Shown piece by piece: positions 1-6,969 of a stretch of 21,541 bases of DNA (position 1 is its first letter; each line of letters starts with the position of its first letter). A model generated the notes under the pieces. The model saw only the letters and a program-made list of their open reading frames with translations. It searched no databases and was not told where the DNA came from. Source of the DNA: JBJFCE01 sp964437825 (GTDB lineage: Bacteria; Bacillota; Clostridia; Lachnospirales; Lachnospiraceae). The stretch is from the NCBI GenBank assembly GCA_964437825.1, contig CAYTIH010000042.1, forward strand, positions 1 to 21,541. The letters are read 5' to 3'. Made by a program: the position numbers and the translations under genes.

Positions 1-597
1 GAGCACTGCCTGCTCTCCGAAAAGATCCGTCTCTGTCTCGGTTCTGAATGTGGTTTCCAGTACGCCTGCACGCGCACCGCCGATGGCAAGTGCATAAGCA
101 AGAGCGATATCCTGCGCTTTTCCTGTAGCATCCTGATGTACGGCAACCAGACAAGGTACGCCTTTACCTGCCTGATACTCACTTCTAACCGTATGTCCCG
201 GTCCCTTCGGTGCAATCATGGTAACATCGACATCCTTAGGCGGTACGATCTGACCGAAATGAATGTTGAAGCCATGTGCGAACATTAACATATTTCCCGG
301 CTCCAAATTCGGCTCAATGTCCTTTTTGTACATTGCGGCCTGTAATTCATCATTAATCAGAATCATGATAATATCTGCTTTCTTTGCAGCTTCTGCAGCT
401 GTATATACTTCAAATCCCTGTGCCTCTGCTTTCGCCCAGGATTTGGAACCTTCATATAGACCGATAATGACATGGCATCCTGACTCCTTTGCATTTAAAG
501 CATGAGCATGTCCCTGACTGCCATAGCCGATGACTGCAATTGTCTTGCCTTCCAATAAGCTTAAATTACAATCTTCCTGGTAAAAAATCTTTGCCAT
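1..597 (-). CDS. ilvC: Ketol-acid reductoisomerase (N-terminal part, cut by window start)
   Basis: Acetohydroxyacid isomeroreductase converts acetolactate or acetohydroxybutyrate to the dihydroxy acid with NAD(P)H and Mg2+, the second common step of valine, leucine and isoleucine synthesis. The visible 199 codons read MAKIFYQEDCNLSLLEGKTI and continue into the dinucleotide-binding motif VIGYGSQGHAHALN (residues 22-35). The cofactor loop GLYEGSKSW is at 46-54 and APKGPGHTVRSEY lies further on, all typical of class I KARI. The C-terminal knotted domain lies beyond the window. The start is the ATG at 595-597 with a strong AGGAGG at 606-611. The 148-bp gap to the second ilvN holds no convincing promoter or terminator, so ilvC is probably co-transcribed with that gene. 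The recognition is secure; only the NADPH/NADH preference is open. Confidence 0.96.
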   Translation of the reverse strand, partial: MAKIFYQEDCNLSLLEGKTIAVIGYGSQGHAHALNAKESGCHVIIGLYEGSKSWAKAEAQGFEVYTAAEAAKKADIIMILINDELQAAMYKKDIEPNLEPGNMLMFAHGFNIHFGQIVPPKDVDVTMIAPKGPGHTVRSEYQAGKGVPCLVAVHQDATGKAQDIALAYALAIGGARAGVLETTFRTETETDLFGEQAVL

Positions 598-745
598 TTT
601 TGTTTCCTCCTGTTTGGATTTCTTTAAATTTAATTTATAACAAAAGAAATCATTCTTCATTTGAACTCATGTATCGTATCCTTCGAATGGAAAATATTTC
701 TTTTATTAACGTGTTCTCACAACCTATGTAAACAACGGCCTTCTT

Positions 746-1249
746 TCAGCCATCAATCCAGACCACGCCGTCCGTTCCGCGTCCGAGACCGGCAATACCG
801 GTTCGCGCAAGCTCCATAATCTCATGATCAGCCAGAATACCGAGAAAAGCGTCGATTTTGGACTGATCTCCGGTAATTTCGATCATTAAGCTTTCCGGAC
901 TGACATCCACGATTTTGGCCCGGAAAATATCTGCAATTGCGATTACGCTCTGGCGTTGTTCGGCATTCGTTCTTACCTTGACGAGCGCAAGCTCCCGATA
1001 AACGCTTTCCTTCGGCTTCAGCTCTCTGATATCCCGTACATCCACCAGCTTTGCAACCTGTTTCTCTATCTGATGCAGAATTTCCTCATCACCGGTTGCC
1101 ACAATCGTAATACGGGTAATCTTGGGATCCGCCGTAACGCCGGCAGTAATGCTTTCTATGTTATAACCACGTCTGGAAAAAAGTCCGGAAATCCGGCTCA
1201 AAACGCCGGATGTATTATCAACCAGTAATTGAAATACTCTTTTTTGCAT
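746..1249 (-). CDS. ilvN: Acetolactate synthase small (regulatory) subunit, second copy
   Basis: This is the regulatory subunit of acetohydroxyacid synthase: an N-terminal ACT domain (about residues 1-75) that binds branched-chain amino acids, and a C-terminal domain that contacts the catalytic subunit. The ACT core NTSGVLSRISGLFSRRGYNI keeps the Asn, Gly and Asn that line up with residues 11, 14 and 29 of E. coli IlvH, which are needed for valine inhibition. I place the start at the ATG of MQKRVFQLL because it aligns with the family start and has GGGGAG four bases upstream. An ATG 12 bases further upstream (1259-1261) has a weaker GGTG signal and would add four residues. The gene is separated from the first ilvN by its own promoter and leader, and it precedes ilvC. 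Confidence 0.93.
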   Translation of the reverse strand: MQKRVFQLLVDNTSGVLSRISGLFSRRGYNIESITAGVTADPKITRITIVATGDEEILHQIEKQVAKLVDVRDIRELKPKESVYRELALVKVRTNAEQRQSVIAIADIFRAKIVDVSPESLMIEITGDQSKIDAFLGILADHEIMELARTGIAGLGRGTDGVVWIDG

Positions 1250-1423
1250 GTTTCTCCCCATTTCTGCACCGCTCTTTGCGCATTACAAGTTCGCTGTCAA
1301 GCAGTGCGCAGGCACAAACTTGAGATTGAAAAATTTCTTTTTCAATCTTACTCCCATCTGCGTACCTTAACACACTCGATCAGATATCCATAATCTGTCA
1401 AAATATCGAATCTGCGTGCTATA
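1250..1423 (-). promoter_or_regulatory. Structured leader of the ilvN(second copy)-ilvC transcript
   Basis: The predicted transcript start is near 1423, giving a leader of about 170 nt. It contains two adjacent hairpins: a perfect 11-bp A/T-rich stem closed by a GAAA tetraloop on the transcript (1323-1348), and a stem CAAGTTTG/CGAACTTG (1286-1322) with a possible small inner hairpin. Neither is followed by a U-tract, so they are not ordinary terminators. No T-box consensus is visible. Both hairpins lie wholly inside a 24-codon reading frame (1283-1357). The arrangement suggests leader-peptide control or a dispersed structured repeat; which of these is not decidable from this window. Confidence 0.5.
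1283..1357 (-). CDS. Putative 24-codon leader peptide upstream of second ilvN
   Basis: A short frame starts MGVRLKKKFFNLKF and ends TANL followed by TAA. The sequence AAGGT lies six bases before the ATG and could serve as a ribosome binding site. Its stop overlaps a second ATG (TAATG at 1281-1285) that opens a 21-codon frame running past the ilvN start, so translation could be coupled through the region. It has four leucines and two valines in 24 residues, not the long run of regulatory codons seen in classical ilv attenuators. The frame covers both leader hairpins, so ribosome passage would open them. That it is translated is inference; it may instead be a chance frame in a repeat. Confidence 0.3.
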   Translation of the reverse strand: MGVRLKKKFFNLKFVPAHCLTANL

Positions 1424-1429
1424 TATTAT

Positions 1430-1458
1430 ATAGTAGCAATATATACTCCTTTTGTCAA
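1430..1458 (-). promoter_or_regulatory. Sigma-A type promoter for second ilvN and ilvC
   Basis: The -35 box TTGACA is a perfect match (1453-1458), followed by a 17-bp spacer and the -10 box TACTAT (1430-1435), on the minus strand. It lies 68 bp after the first ilvN stop codon and faces the second ilvN. This splits the branched-chain cluster into two transcription units, or adds an internal start. Confidence 0.7.
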
Positions 1459-1525
1459 CGAAGCGCTATCTTTCTTTTCGTAAATTTTCGATGTCCGATC
1501 GCCGTTTCAAATTACTCTCGTAATC

Positions 1526-2014
1526 TTATTTCTCGGAATCCTTACATTTCGGAAGCGCAAGCGTCCCGGTTCTTGCCACTTCCACAATACTGATCGATTG
1601 CAGCGTTTGAATCAATAGCTGAACCTTTTCCGGCACATCACAAATCTGAATCGTCATCATGGTTTTGGACATATCCACAATCTGCGCCTTCAAAATTTCG
1701 CAGTTCTCCATAATATCTCTTCGGTTATTCCTATTATATTTTACCTTAATAAGCATCAATTCCCTGCTGATGCTCTGTGTTTCATCAAAGGTCTTTACTT
1801 TAATGACATCCAGCTTTTTGTTCAACTGCTTTTCAATTTGCTCTATTGTACGTTTGTCTCCGGAGCTTACAATTGTCATACAGGATACTGCCGGATCATC
1901 CGTTTCCCCTACTGCAAGGGAATCGATATTGAAGCATCTTCTGGAAAACAGGCCTGCCACCTTACACAATACGCCGGATCTGTTTTCCACTAATACAGAA
2001 TAAATTTTTCTCAT
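1526..2014 (-). CDS. ilvN: Acetolactate synthase small subunit, first copy (adjacent to ilvB)
   Basis: A 162-residue ACT-domain regulatory subunit of acetohydroxyacid synthase. It starts MRKIYSVLVENRSGVLCKVA, and Asn11, Gly14 and Asn29 match the E. coli IlvH valine-site residues. The usual Gly of RRGYNI is Cys (RRCFNI). The C-terminal domain keeps VEVARTGTLAL. The start ATG (2012-2014) has AGGAGG five bases upstream and lies 9 bp after the ilvB stop, so the two are translated from one message. It is clearly a diverged paralogue of the small subunit at 746-1249 rather than a recent duplicate. Two regulatory subunits may give the single catalytic subunit two feedback states, or one may serve another large subunit elsewhere; that part is inference. 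Confidence 0.93.
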   Translation of the reverse strand: MRKIYSVLVENRSGVLCKVAGLFSRRCFNIDSLAVGETDDPAVSCMTIVSSGDKRTIEQIEKQLNKKLDVIKVKTFDETQSISRELMLIKVKYNRNNRRDIMENCEILKAQIVDMSKTMMTIQICDVPEKVQLLIQTLQSISIVEVARTGTLALPKCKDSEK

Positions 2015-2023
2015 AACAGCCTC

Positions 2024-3640
2024 CTATTTTACCAGATCCATGGGATCAATATAGCATTCCATCAAAACAGCATCCTTTGCCTGAAGGAATTTCCGAATTG
2101 CTTCCTCTGCATGTTCCATATCTTTCAGAACAATACATTCCATATCATAAGCAGACGCAAGCTTACTGATATCCGGGCTTCCCGACAGATCCACAGCCGA
2201 ATACTGATCCTTGTATGTATAATGCTGGTATTCACGTACCATTCCCAGATAATTGTTCTTCATCACGATAATTTTTACCGGCACATGATGCTGTTTCATG
2301 GTGGCAAGCTCCATCATAGACATCTGGAAAGAACCATCGCCGCATACCGCAATGACCTGCTTTTCAGGCTTTGCCAGCTTCGCGCCAATGGCTGCCGGAA
2401 TGGAATATCCCATGGTTCCCATACCGCCGGAGGTCAAAAACTGCCCTTTCTTTACGATATGATATGCACAGGACCAAATCTGATTCTGTCCGACATCCGC
2501 AACATAAACAGCATCCTCTTCCATCGCTTTGGACAACATTCTGATAAACTCGGCAGGGTCCACATAACCCGGATGCTCCGTGCGTTTCGGCTCCATCTGC
2601 GCCCTGTATTCATTCAAAGTATTGATCCATGAATCACCCTGAGCAGTAACTTCCTGTTCCAGCAAATCCTCAAAAATATGCTTTGCATCCCCGACGATCG
2701 GTATTGTCGGTCCCGCATTTTTACCGATTTCCGCAGGATCCACATCGATATGTACCAATACTTTATTTCTGGTAATCAAATCCGGCTGGTTCACAGCACG
2801 GTCCGCAACCCTGGCGCCAACCATAATCAACAAATCCGACTCATTCATGGCACGATTGGCATAGGGCTTTCCATTATTTCCGACCATTCCATAATACAGC
2901 GGATGCTCCGTCGGCATAACACCGATGCCCATCATGGTGGAAACAACCGGAATACGGAATTTTTCCGAAAATTCGCGCAGTTTGTCCTGCGCATCACTCA
3001 GCAGAACACCGCCGCCGGCACAGATAATGGGACGCTCCGCCTTTTCCAGCTCCTTAACCACCTTCTTGATCTGCACCATATTTCCCTTTACAGTCGGCTT
3101 ATAGGTTCTAAGAGATACCGTTTCGGGATATTTAAATTTAGAGATCACATCGTTTTGAATATCAATCGGAACATCAATCAGTACAGGGCCTTTTCTGCCC
3201 GTGGATGCAATATGAAACGCTTCTTTAAAAGTTCTCGGAATATCCTCCACGTCCTTGACCAGATAACTGTATTTTACAAAGGATTCCACGGCTCCTGTAA
3301 TATCAGCCTCCTGAAACACATCGCTTCCCAGCAAAGAACTGTTTACCTGCCCCGTAATACATACAAGCGGTATACTGTCTGCAAATGCCGTCGCCACGCC
3401 GGTAATCAGATTCGTTGCACCGGGACCGCTGGTAACTGCACATACGCCCACGCCCCCCGTCACTCTTGCCATACCGCTTGCGCTATGCGCCGCATTCTGC
3501 TCCGTTCTGATTAAGATTGTCCGAATATCGGACTCCAGAATACTATTGTAAAACGGACAAATCGCCACACCGGGATATCCGAAAACGGTGGTAACACCCT
3601 CCGCCTCAAGACATTTTACCATTGCATCCGCACCTATCAT
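2024..3640 (-). CDS. ilvB: Acetolactate synthase, large catalytic subunit
   Basis: A ThDP- and FAD-dependent enzyme joining two pyruvates to acetolactate, or pyruvate plus 2-oxobutyrate to acetohydroxybutyrate. From the ATG start (538 residues) the catalytic Glu is E47 in IRTEQNAAH. SGPGATNLITG is at about 71-81, the central FAD/Rossmann-like domain at about 185-340, and the ThDP motif runs from GDG (434-436) to NN (462-463). The first loop reads FGYPGVAICPFY. I prefer the ATG at 3638-3640 (MIGADAMVKCLEAEG), which matches the family start and has GGTGA five bases upstream. A TTG at 3650-3652 would add four residues but has no placed ribosome site. It lies 86 bp downstream of the methionine synthase, with no promoter or terminator seen between them, and 9 bp before ilvN. 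Confidence 0.95.
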   Translation of the reverse strand: MIGADAMVKCLEAEGVTTVFGYPGVAICPFYNSILESDIRTILIRTEQNAAHSASGMARVTGGVGVCAVTSGPGATNLITGVATAFADSIPLVCITGQVNSSLLGSDVFQEADITGAVESFVKYSYLVKDVEDIPRTFKEAFHIASTGRKGPVLIDVPIDIQNDVISKFKYPETVSLRTYKPTVKGNMVQIKKVVKELEKAERPIICAGGGVLLSDAQDKLREFSEKFRIPVVSTMMGIGVMPTEHPLYYGMVGNNGKPYANRAMNESDLLIMVGARVADRAVNQPDLITRNKVLVHIDVDPAEIGKNAGPTIPIVGDAKHIFEDLLEQEVTAQGDSWINTLNEYRAQMEPKRTEHPGYVDPAEFIRMLSKAMEEDAVYVADVGQNQIWSCAYHIVKKGQFLTSGGMGTMGYSIPAAIGAKLAKPEKQVIAVCGDGSFQMSMMELATMKQHHVPVKIIVMKNNYLGMVREYQHYTYKDQYSAVDLSGSPDISKLASAYDMECIVLKDMEHAEEAIRKFLQAKDAVLMECYIDPMDLVK

Positions 3641-3712
3641 ATCGTTCACCAATCCCTTCTTTTACGGTAATAACAGAATTACTTTCCATTCCCAAAGCCA
3701 ATCTGCGATAAA

Positions 3713-3736
3713 GCCTGCGTAATAGCCTACGTAATG
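3713..3736. repeat. Imperfect 12-bp tandem repeat at the methionine synthase 3' end
   Basis: Two adjacent 12-mers, GCCTGCGTAATA and GCCTACGTAATG, differ at two positions and span the stop codon of the methionine synthase. A more diverged third unit (ATCTGCGATAAA) precedes them at 3701-3712. Read on the minus strand in the gene's frame, the repeats encode ITQ-like units, and the stop codon TAG occupies the position of a CAG codon in the neighbouring unit. Confidence 0.55.
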
Positions 3737-6306
3737 TTAAGCAGTCTCTTGACGAGCACGACTGCTTCCGCGGCATCTCTGGAATACCCATCCGCACCGA
3801 TTTCCTGCGCATAATCATTAGTAATAACCGCGCCTCCGATGATGATTTTACAATCCAGCTTTTCCTGCTTGGCCAGCTCCACAACTTCCTTCATCTGCAG
3901 CATGGTAGTTGTCATCAGCGCCGATAACGCAATCACTGCAGCATGCTCCTTTCTGGCCGTTTCAATAATGATTTCTTTTTCCACATCTTTACCAAGATCT
4001 ATCACACGAAAGCCATGATTTTTTAACATCAGCGCAACCAGATTCTTGCCGATATCATGAATATCGCCCTTAACGGTTGCAATCACAATCGTGGGAAGCT
4101 GCTCACCGGTTCTGTCCGCGGCCAGATACGGCTCCAGAACCGCTATGGAATTCTTCATAGCCTCCGCACTGTTAATCAGCTGCGGAAGAAAGTATTTTCC
4201 TTTATCAAACAGGATACCGACCTCATCAATGGCGGGCATCAACGCCTTATTTAAAATATCGGCTGCCTGAAAGCCGCTCTCTACAAGCGTTCTGGTTCTG
4301 TCCACGATTTCGGTTCTGCGTCCCTTTAAAACGAAATCATAAATCTCTTTCAATTCTCCCAAAATCCCGGCTGCCGCGTCCGCTGCTCCTTCAGCGGATA
4401 CCGCCCCCGTCTGTTTTGGCAAAGCAGGCAAAGGATCCGCCGCTTTCTGTCCGGCTCCTGCGCCCTGTCCGTTTTGAGAACGCAAGGCATCCTGCATCAG
4501 CTTTTGTGCTTTGACAGCCGCTTCCTTTTCATCCTTTTCCTTCATGGCACTTGTATATTCAATGTAACGGATATCGGCATTTTCTTTATTCATTAGCAAA
4601 TCCGCCGCCAATGCGCTGCTCATTAACAGCCTTTGGGAAGGATTGGCAATTGCCATTGTCAGTCCCTGCTGAATTGCCATTGTCAGAAACGACGCGTTTA
4701 CATAACTCCGTTCCGGTAATCCAAACGAAATATTGGATAATCCGCAGGTAGTTGCAATCCCATGTTCCTTACAATAAGCAAAGGTTTTCAGCGTGTCAGC
4801 GGCCGCCTCGGGGCTTGCTCCGACCGTCATGACCAGACCGTCCACTACCAGATCCTCTTTCAAAAGCCCATAGCCTTCAGCCCTTTTCATAATCGTTTCT
4901 ATAATATGAATCTTATCCGCAAGTGTGGCCGGAAGTCCTTCATCCGATAACGGAAGCAATATGAACATCGCGCCATACTTGGCCGCCAGTTTCAAAAGCG
5001 GTTCGCATTTCTCCGATTCCATGGAAATAGAATTAATCAAAGCTCTGCCCGGGTATCTGCGAAGCGCTGCCTCTATCACGTCCACATGGGAGGAATCTAT
5101 GGAAACCGGAAGATTGGAAACCGTGGTAACTTCTTCCAGCGCCTTCAGCATCATCTCTTTTTCATCAATTCCGGACATACCCATATTCACATCCAGAATG
5201 GAAGCTCCCATTTCCGTCTGATCCGAAGCAAAGCTTGATACCATGGCAAGGGAGCCCTCCTTTAGCTCTGCCTGAAGTTTCTTCTTGCCCGTAGGATTAA
5301 TCCTTTCCCCTATTACCATGAACGGACTGTCCGTGGTAAAGGAAAGTGTCTTTCGTTCGGAGGTCAGGTAATGGATTTTACTGCTGCTTTTCTCTTTGAT
5401 GACCGGCTTACAATCCGCCAGCACATCATGGCTTTTTTTAATAAATTCCGGCGTTGTTCCGCAGCAGCCGCCAATGACGGAGGCTCCTGCATCAACCAGC
5501 TTCTGAATTTCTACGGAAAACTCCTCCGCCTCCATGGAATACCCCGTTGAACCGTCCGGCAACAGGCACGGCATTCCCGCATTGGGCTTTGCAATAATGG
5601 GGACAGTTGCAGCCTCATACATATCCCGGATCAGCGAAACCATTCTGTCCGGTCCTGTGGAGCAGTTGGCGCCGACCGCATCCGCGCCGAGACTCTGCAG
5701 AGTAATGACCGCAGTGCGCGCGTCCGTTCCATAAAGAGTCCTTCCGTCCTGCTCAAAGGTCAGCGTCGCCAATACCGGAAGATCGCAGACCTCCTTTGCG
5801 GCAATCAATGCGGCCCTTGTCTCCTGCGCACTCATCATGGTTTCCACAACCAAAAGATCGACGCCCTCATTCACCATACACGTAATCTGCTCTTTATAGA
5901 TATCAATCAGTTCCTCAAAATCAAGAGGACCTATCGGTGAAAGCTGCACGCCGGTCATCGTCAGATCACCCGCCACCAATGCTTTACCTGCAGCTGCTTT
6001 TTTGGAAATCGCAACCAGACCGCGGATCATCTCCTCCTGTTTCTCCTCAAGATCATATTCACGTAATTTTAAACGGTTCGTCGTAAAGGTCGGTGCATAT
6101 AGAATATCGCTGCCGGCGTCAACATAATCCTGCTGCAGCTTTAACATAATATCTGCATGCTTCAAGATCCATTGCTCCGGACAGACCCCTGCCGGCATAC
6201 CGGCCTTCATTAAATTGGAACCGGTTGCTCCATCCAGAAAAAGAATCCGATTTCGGCACAATTCCCGAAACTCCTGTTTATTCAATGCTGATATCCTGCC
6301 TTTCAT
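3727..6306 (-). CDS. metH: Cobalamin-dependent methionine synthase, short form without reactivation domain
   Basis: It transfers the methyl group of methyltetrahydrofolate to homocysteine through cobalamin. Domains in order: a homocysteine-binding barrel (about 15-295) with zinc ligands C215, C281 and C282; a pterin-binding barrel beginning near VIGERINPTG (about 330-600); an Ala/Gln-rich linker; a cobalamin cap; and a B12 Rossmann domain with DIHDIG, where H750 is the axial ligand. It has 859 residues against about 1,230 in E. coli MetH. The AdoMet-dependent reactivation domain is absent, as in many clostridial forms, so a separate activator is expected. The ATG at 6304-6306 lacks a good ribosome site. 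A TTG at 6283-6285 (LNKQEFREL) has AGGA eight bases upstream and could be the true start. The TAG stop is followed by 15 further sense codons in frame. A homocysteine methyltransferase with another methyl donor is less likely given the pterin domain. Confidence 0.88.
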   Translation of the reverse strand: MKGRISALNKQEFRELCRNRILFLDGATGSNLMKAGMPAGVCPEQWILKHADIMLKLQQDYVDAGSDILYAPTFTTNRLKLREYDLEEKQEEMIRGLVAISKKAAAGKALVAGDLTMTGVQLSPIGPLDFEELIDIYKEQITCMVNEGVDLLVVETMMSAQETRAALIAAKEVCDLPVLATLTFEQDGRTLYGTDARTAVITLQSLGADAVGANCSTGPDRMVSLIRDMYEAATVPIIAKPNAGMPCLLPDGSTGYSMEAEEFSVEIQKLVDAGASVIGGCCGTTPEFIKKSHDVLADCKPVIKEKSSSKIHYLTSERKTLSFTTDSPFMVIGERINPTGKKKLQAELKEGSLAMVSSFASDQTEMGASILDVNMGMSGIDEKEMMLKALEEVTTVSNLPVSIDSSHVDVIEAALRRYPGRALINSISMESEKCEPLLKLAAKYGAMFILLPLSDEGLPATLADKIHIIETIMKRAEGYGLLKEDLVVDGLVMTVGASPEAAADTLKTFAYCKEHGIATTCGLSNISFGLPERSYVNASFLTMAIQQGLTMAIANPSQRLLMSSALAADLLMNKENADIRYIEYTSAMKEKDEKEAAVKAQKLMQDALRSQNGQGAGAGQKAADPLPALPKQTGAVSAEGAADAAAGILGELKEIYDFVLKGRRTEIVDRTRTLVESGFQAADILNKALMPAIDEVGILFDKGKYFLPQLINSAEAMKNSIAVLEPYLAADRTGEQLPTIVIATVKGDIHDIGKNLVALMLKNHGFRVIDLGKDVEKEIIIETARKEHAAVIALSALMTTTMLQMKEVVELAKQEKLDCKIIIGGAVITNDYAQEIGADGYSRDAAEAVVLVKRLLNIT

Positions 6307-6316
6307 ACTGGTACAT
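6278..6316 (-). CDS. Putative 12-codon upstream frame overlapping the metH start
   Basis: An ATG at 6314-6316, preceded by GAGG eight to nine bases upstream, opens MYQYERQDISIE. The frame then stops at TAA (6278-6280), overlapping the metH N-terminus in another frame. Its stop lies next to the alternative TTG start of metH (6283-6285), an arrangement that would permit translational coupling. It is the best-placed ribosome site in this leader. Translation is inferred only. Confidence 0.25.
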   Translation of the reverse strand: MYQYERQDISIE

Positions 6317-6338
6317 TCTAAAAAACCTCAATATTAAA

Positions 6339-6367
6339 ATCATATCATTTTTGTTGTGCATATGCAA
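6339..6367 (-). promoter_or_regulatory. Promoter of metH (and perhaps ilvB-ilvN)
   Basis: The -10 TATGAT (6339-6344, five of six consensus bases) is separated by exactly 17 bp from TTGCAT (6362-6367, weak -35). It lies downstream of the terminator of the preceding operon and just downstream of two palindromes, so an activator-assisted promoter is plausible. Confidence 0.6.
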
Positions 6368-6375
6368 TAAGCCGT

Positions 6376-6415
6376 ATTTCACAATCCCATGGGATTGTGA
6401 AATCCCATGGGATTT
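6376..6415. promoter_or_regulatory. Two overlapping perfect palindromes, candidate operator for metH
   Basis: A 28-bp perfect palindrome (6376-6403) overlaps a 16-bp perfect palindrome (6400-6415). Both are centred on the same 12-mer ATCCCATGGGAT (6384-6395 and 6402-6413), with centres 18 bp apart. The outer arms of the long one begin ATTTCACA. They sit between the upstream terminator and the -35 box, with centres about 58 and 76 bp before the predicted transcript start. That is where activators commonly bind. The protein that would bind is unknown. Confidence 0.6.
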
Positions 6416-6430
6416 GTAATCGGTATTTCC

Positions 6431-6464
6431 TATAAAAAAGAATCCGGGAAATTTTCCCGGATTC
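6431..6464 (-). terminator. Rho-independent terminator of the zinc-ribbon/membrane-protein operon
   Basis: On the minus strand a 9-bp stem GAATCCGGG/CCCGGATTC with an A/T loop is followed directly by six T residues (6434-6439). It lies about 50 bp after the stop codon of the membrane protein at 6514-6918. Confidence 0.88.
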
Positions 6465-6513
6465 CGACAAAGAATCAATTATGTTTGTAACAAGATTAAA
6501 ATGATAAGGCAGG

Positions 6514-6918
6514 TTATGAATTCTTCTTACCAAAAATGATCGGTGTTACAAATACAGCTACAATATCTAAGATTGCGCAAATCAGTGCAAGCCAATAGAA
6601 AAAGTTTACAGAAACTGTAACATCTACGCCTAGATCCGTAGATAACTCCTGAACGATTTTAGCAAGAATGAACACGGCATTGATTACAGAAACAATCAAC
6701 GCGGAATGGTCCATTCTGACAAAGAAAATAATTATAGTTGCAAGGAATAATGCTGCAATATAATAGCCATAAGCGCTGATAATACTTTCACTGTAAGTAT
6801 AATTTGATACTGTTGCAGATACCTTGGCAAGGCAGGTTGCAACAATACCGATGACTGATACAAGTAATCCAATTAGATTAATTCTAGGTGCCTTGTACTG
6901 AAAAAATGCTGATTTCAT
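6514..6918 (-). CDS. Small four-helix membrane protein, paralogue of the neighbouring zinc-ribbon protein's membrane half
   Basis: A 134-residue protein of unknown function with about four hydrophobic segments (roughly 14-34, 50-68, 73-92, 105-128) and a basic tail GKKNS. It lines up by eye with the C-terminal membrane part of the protein at 7103-7837. NLIGLLVSVIG corresponds to DLIGVISALVA, ALIVSVINAVFILA to AFLLSVINLLLFV, and the terminal aromatic segment plus PIIFGKK to PFIWIKVKK. It has no zinc ribbon of its own, but a broken one lies just upstream (6970-7072). The start ATG (6916-6918) has AGGAGG four bases upstream. It is the last gene before a strong terminator. No enzymatic motif is visible; a membrane or envelope role is all that can be inferred. 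Confidence 0.8.
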   Translation of the reverse strand: MKSAFFQYKAPRINLIGLLVSVIGIVATCLAKVSATVSNYTYSESIISAYGYYIAALFLATIIIFFVRMDHSALIVSVINAVFILAKIVQELSTDLGVDVTVSVNFFYWLALICAILDIVAVFVTPIIFGKKNS

Positions 6919-6939
6919 ATTTCCTCCTTCATATCAAAC

Positions 6940-6953
6940 GGAACTTGAGTTCC
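6940..6953. promoter_or_regulatory. 14-bp inverted repeat with LexA-box-like core
   Basis: GGAACTTGAGTTCC is a perfect inverted repeat around a two-base centre. Its core GAAC-N4-GTTC equals the core of the Firmicutes LexA/DinR box. It lies 22 bp upstream of the small membrane protein start, between that gene and the decayed zinc ribbon. No promoter is evident around it, so it may equally be a small RNA hairpin or chance. Confidence 0.25.
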
Positions 6954-6969
6954 CGTAATCTTTCAATTT

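Noticed and set aside
1250..1525. T-box or classical branched-chain attenuator before the second ilvN
   Set aside because: No T-box conserved sequence, no terminator with a U-tract, and no run of Leu/Val/Ile codons in the short frame.
2678..3514. A 278-codon open frame on the plus strand opposite ilvB
   Set aside because: It lies entirely within ilvB, its translation is rich in His/Arg/Asn with no recognisable domain, and it has no ribosome site. It is a shadow of the real gene.
6307..6430. SAM or cobalamin riboswitch upstream of metH
   Set aside because: The predicted transcript start leaves only about 20-30 nt before the start codon, too short for either, and no conserved riboswitch core is visible.
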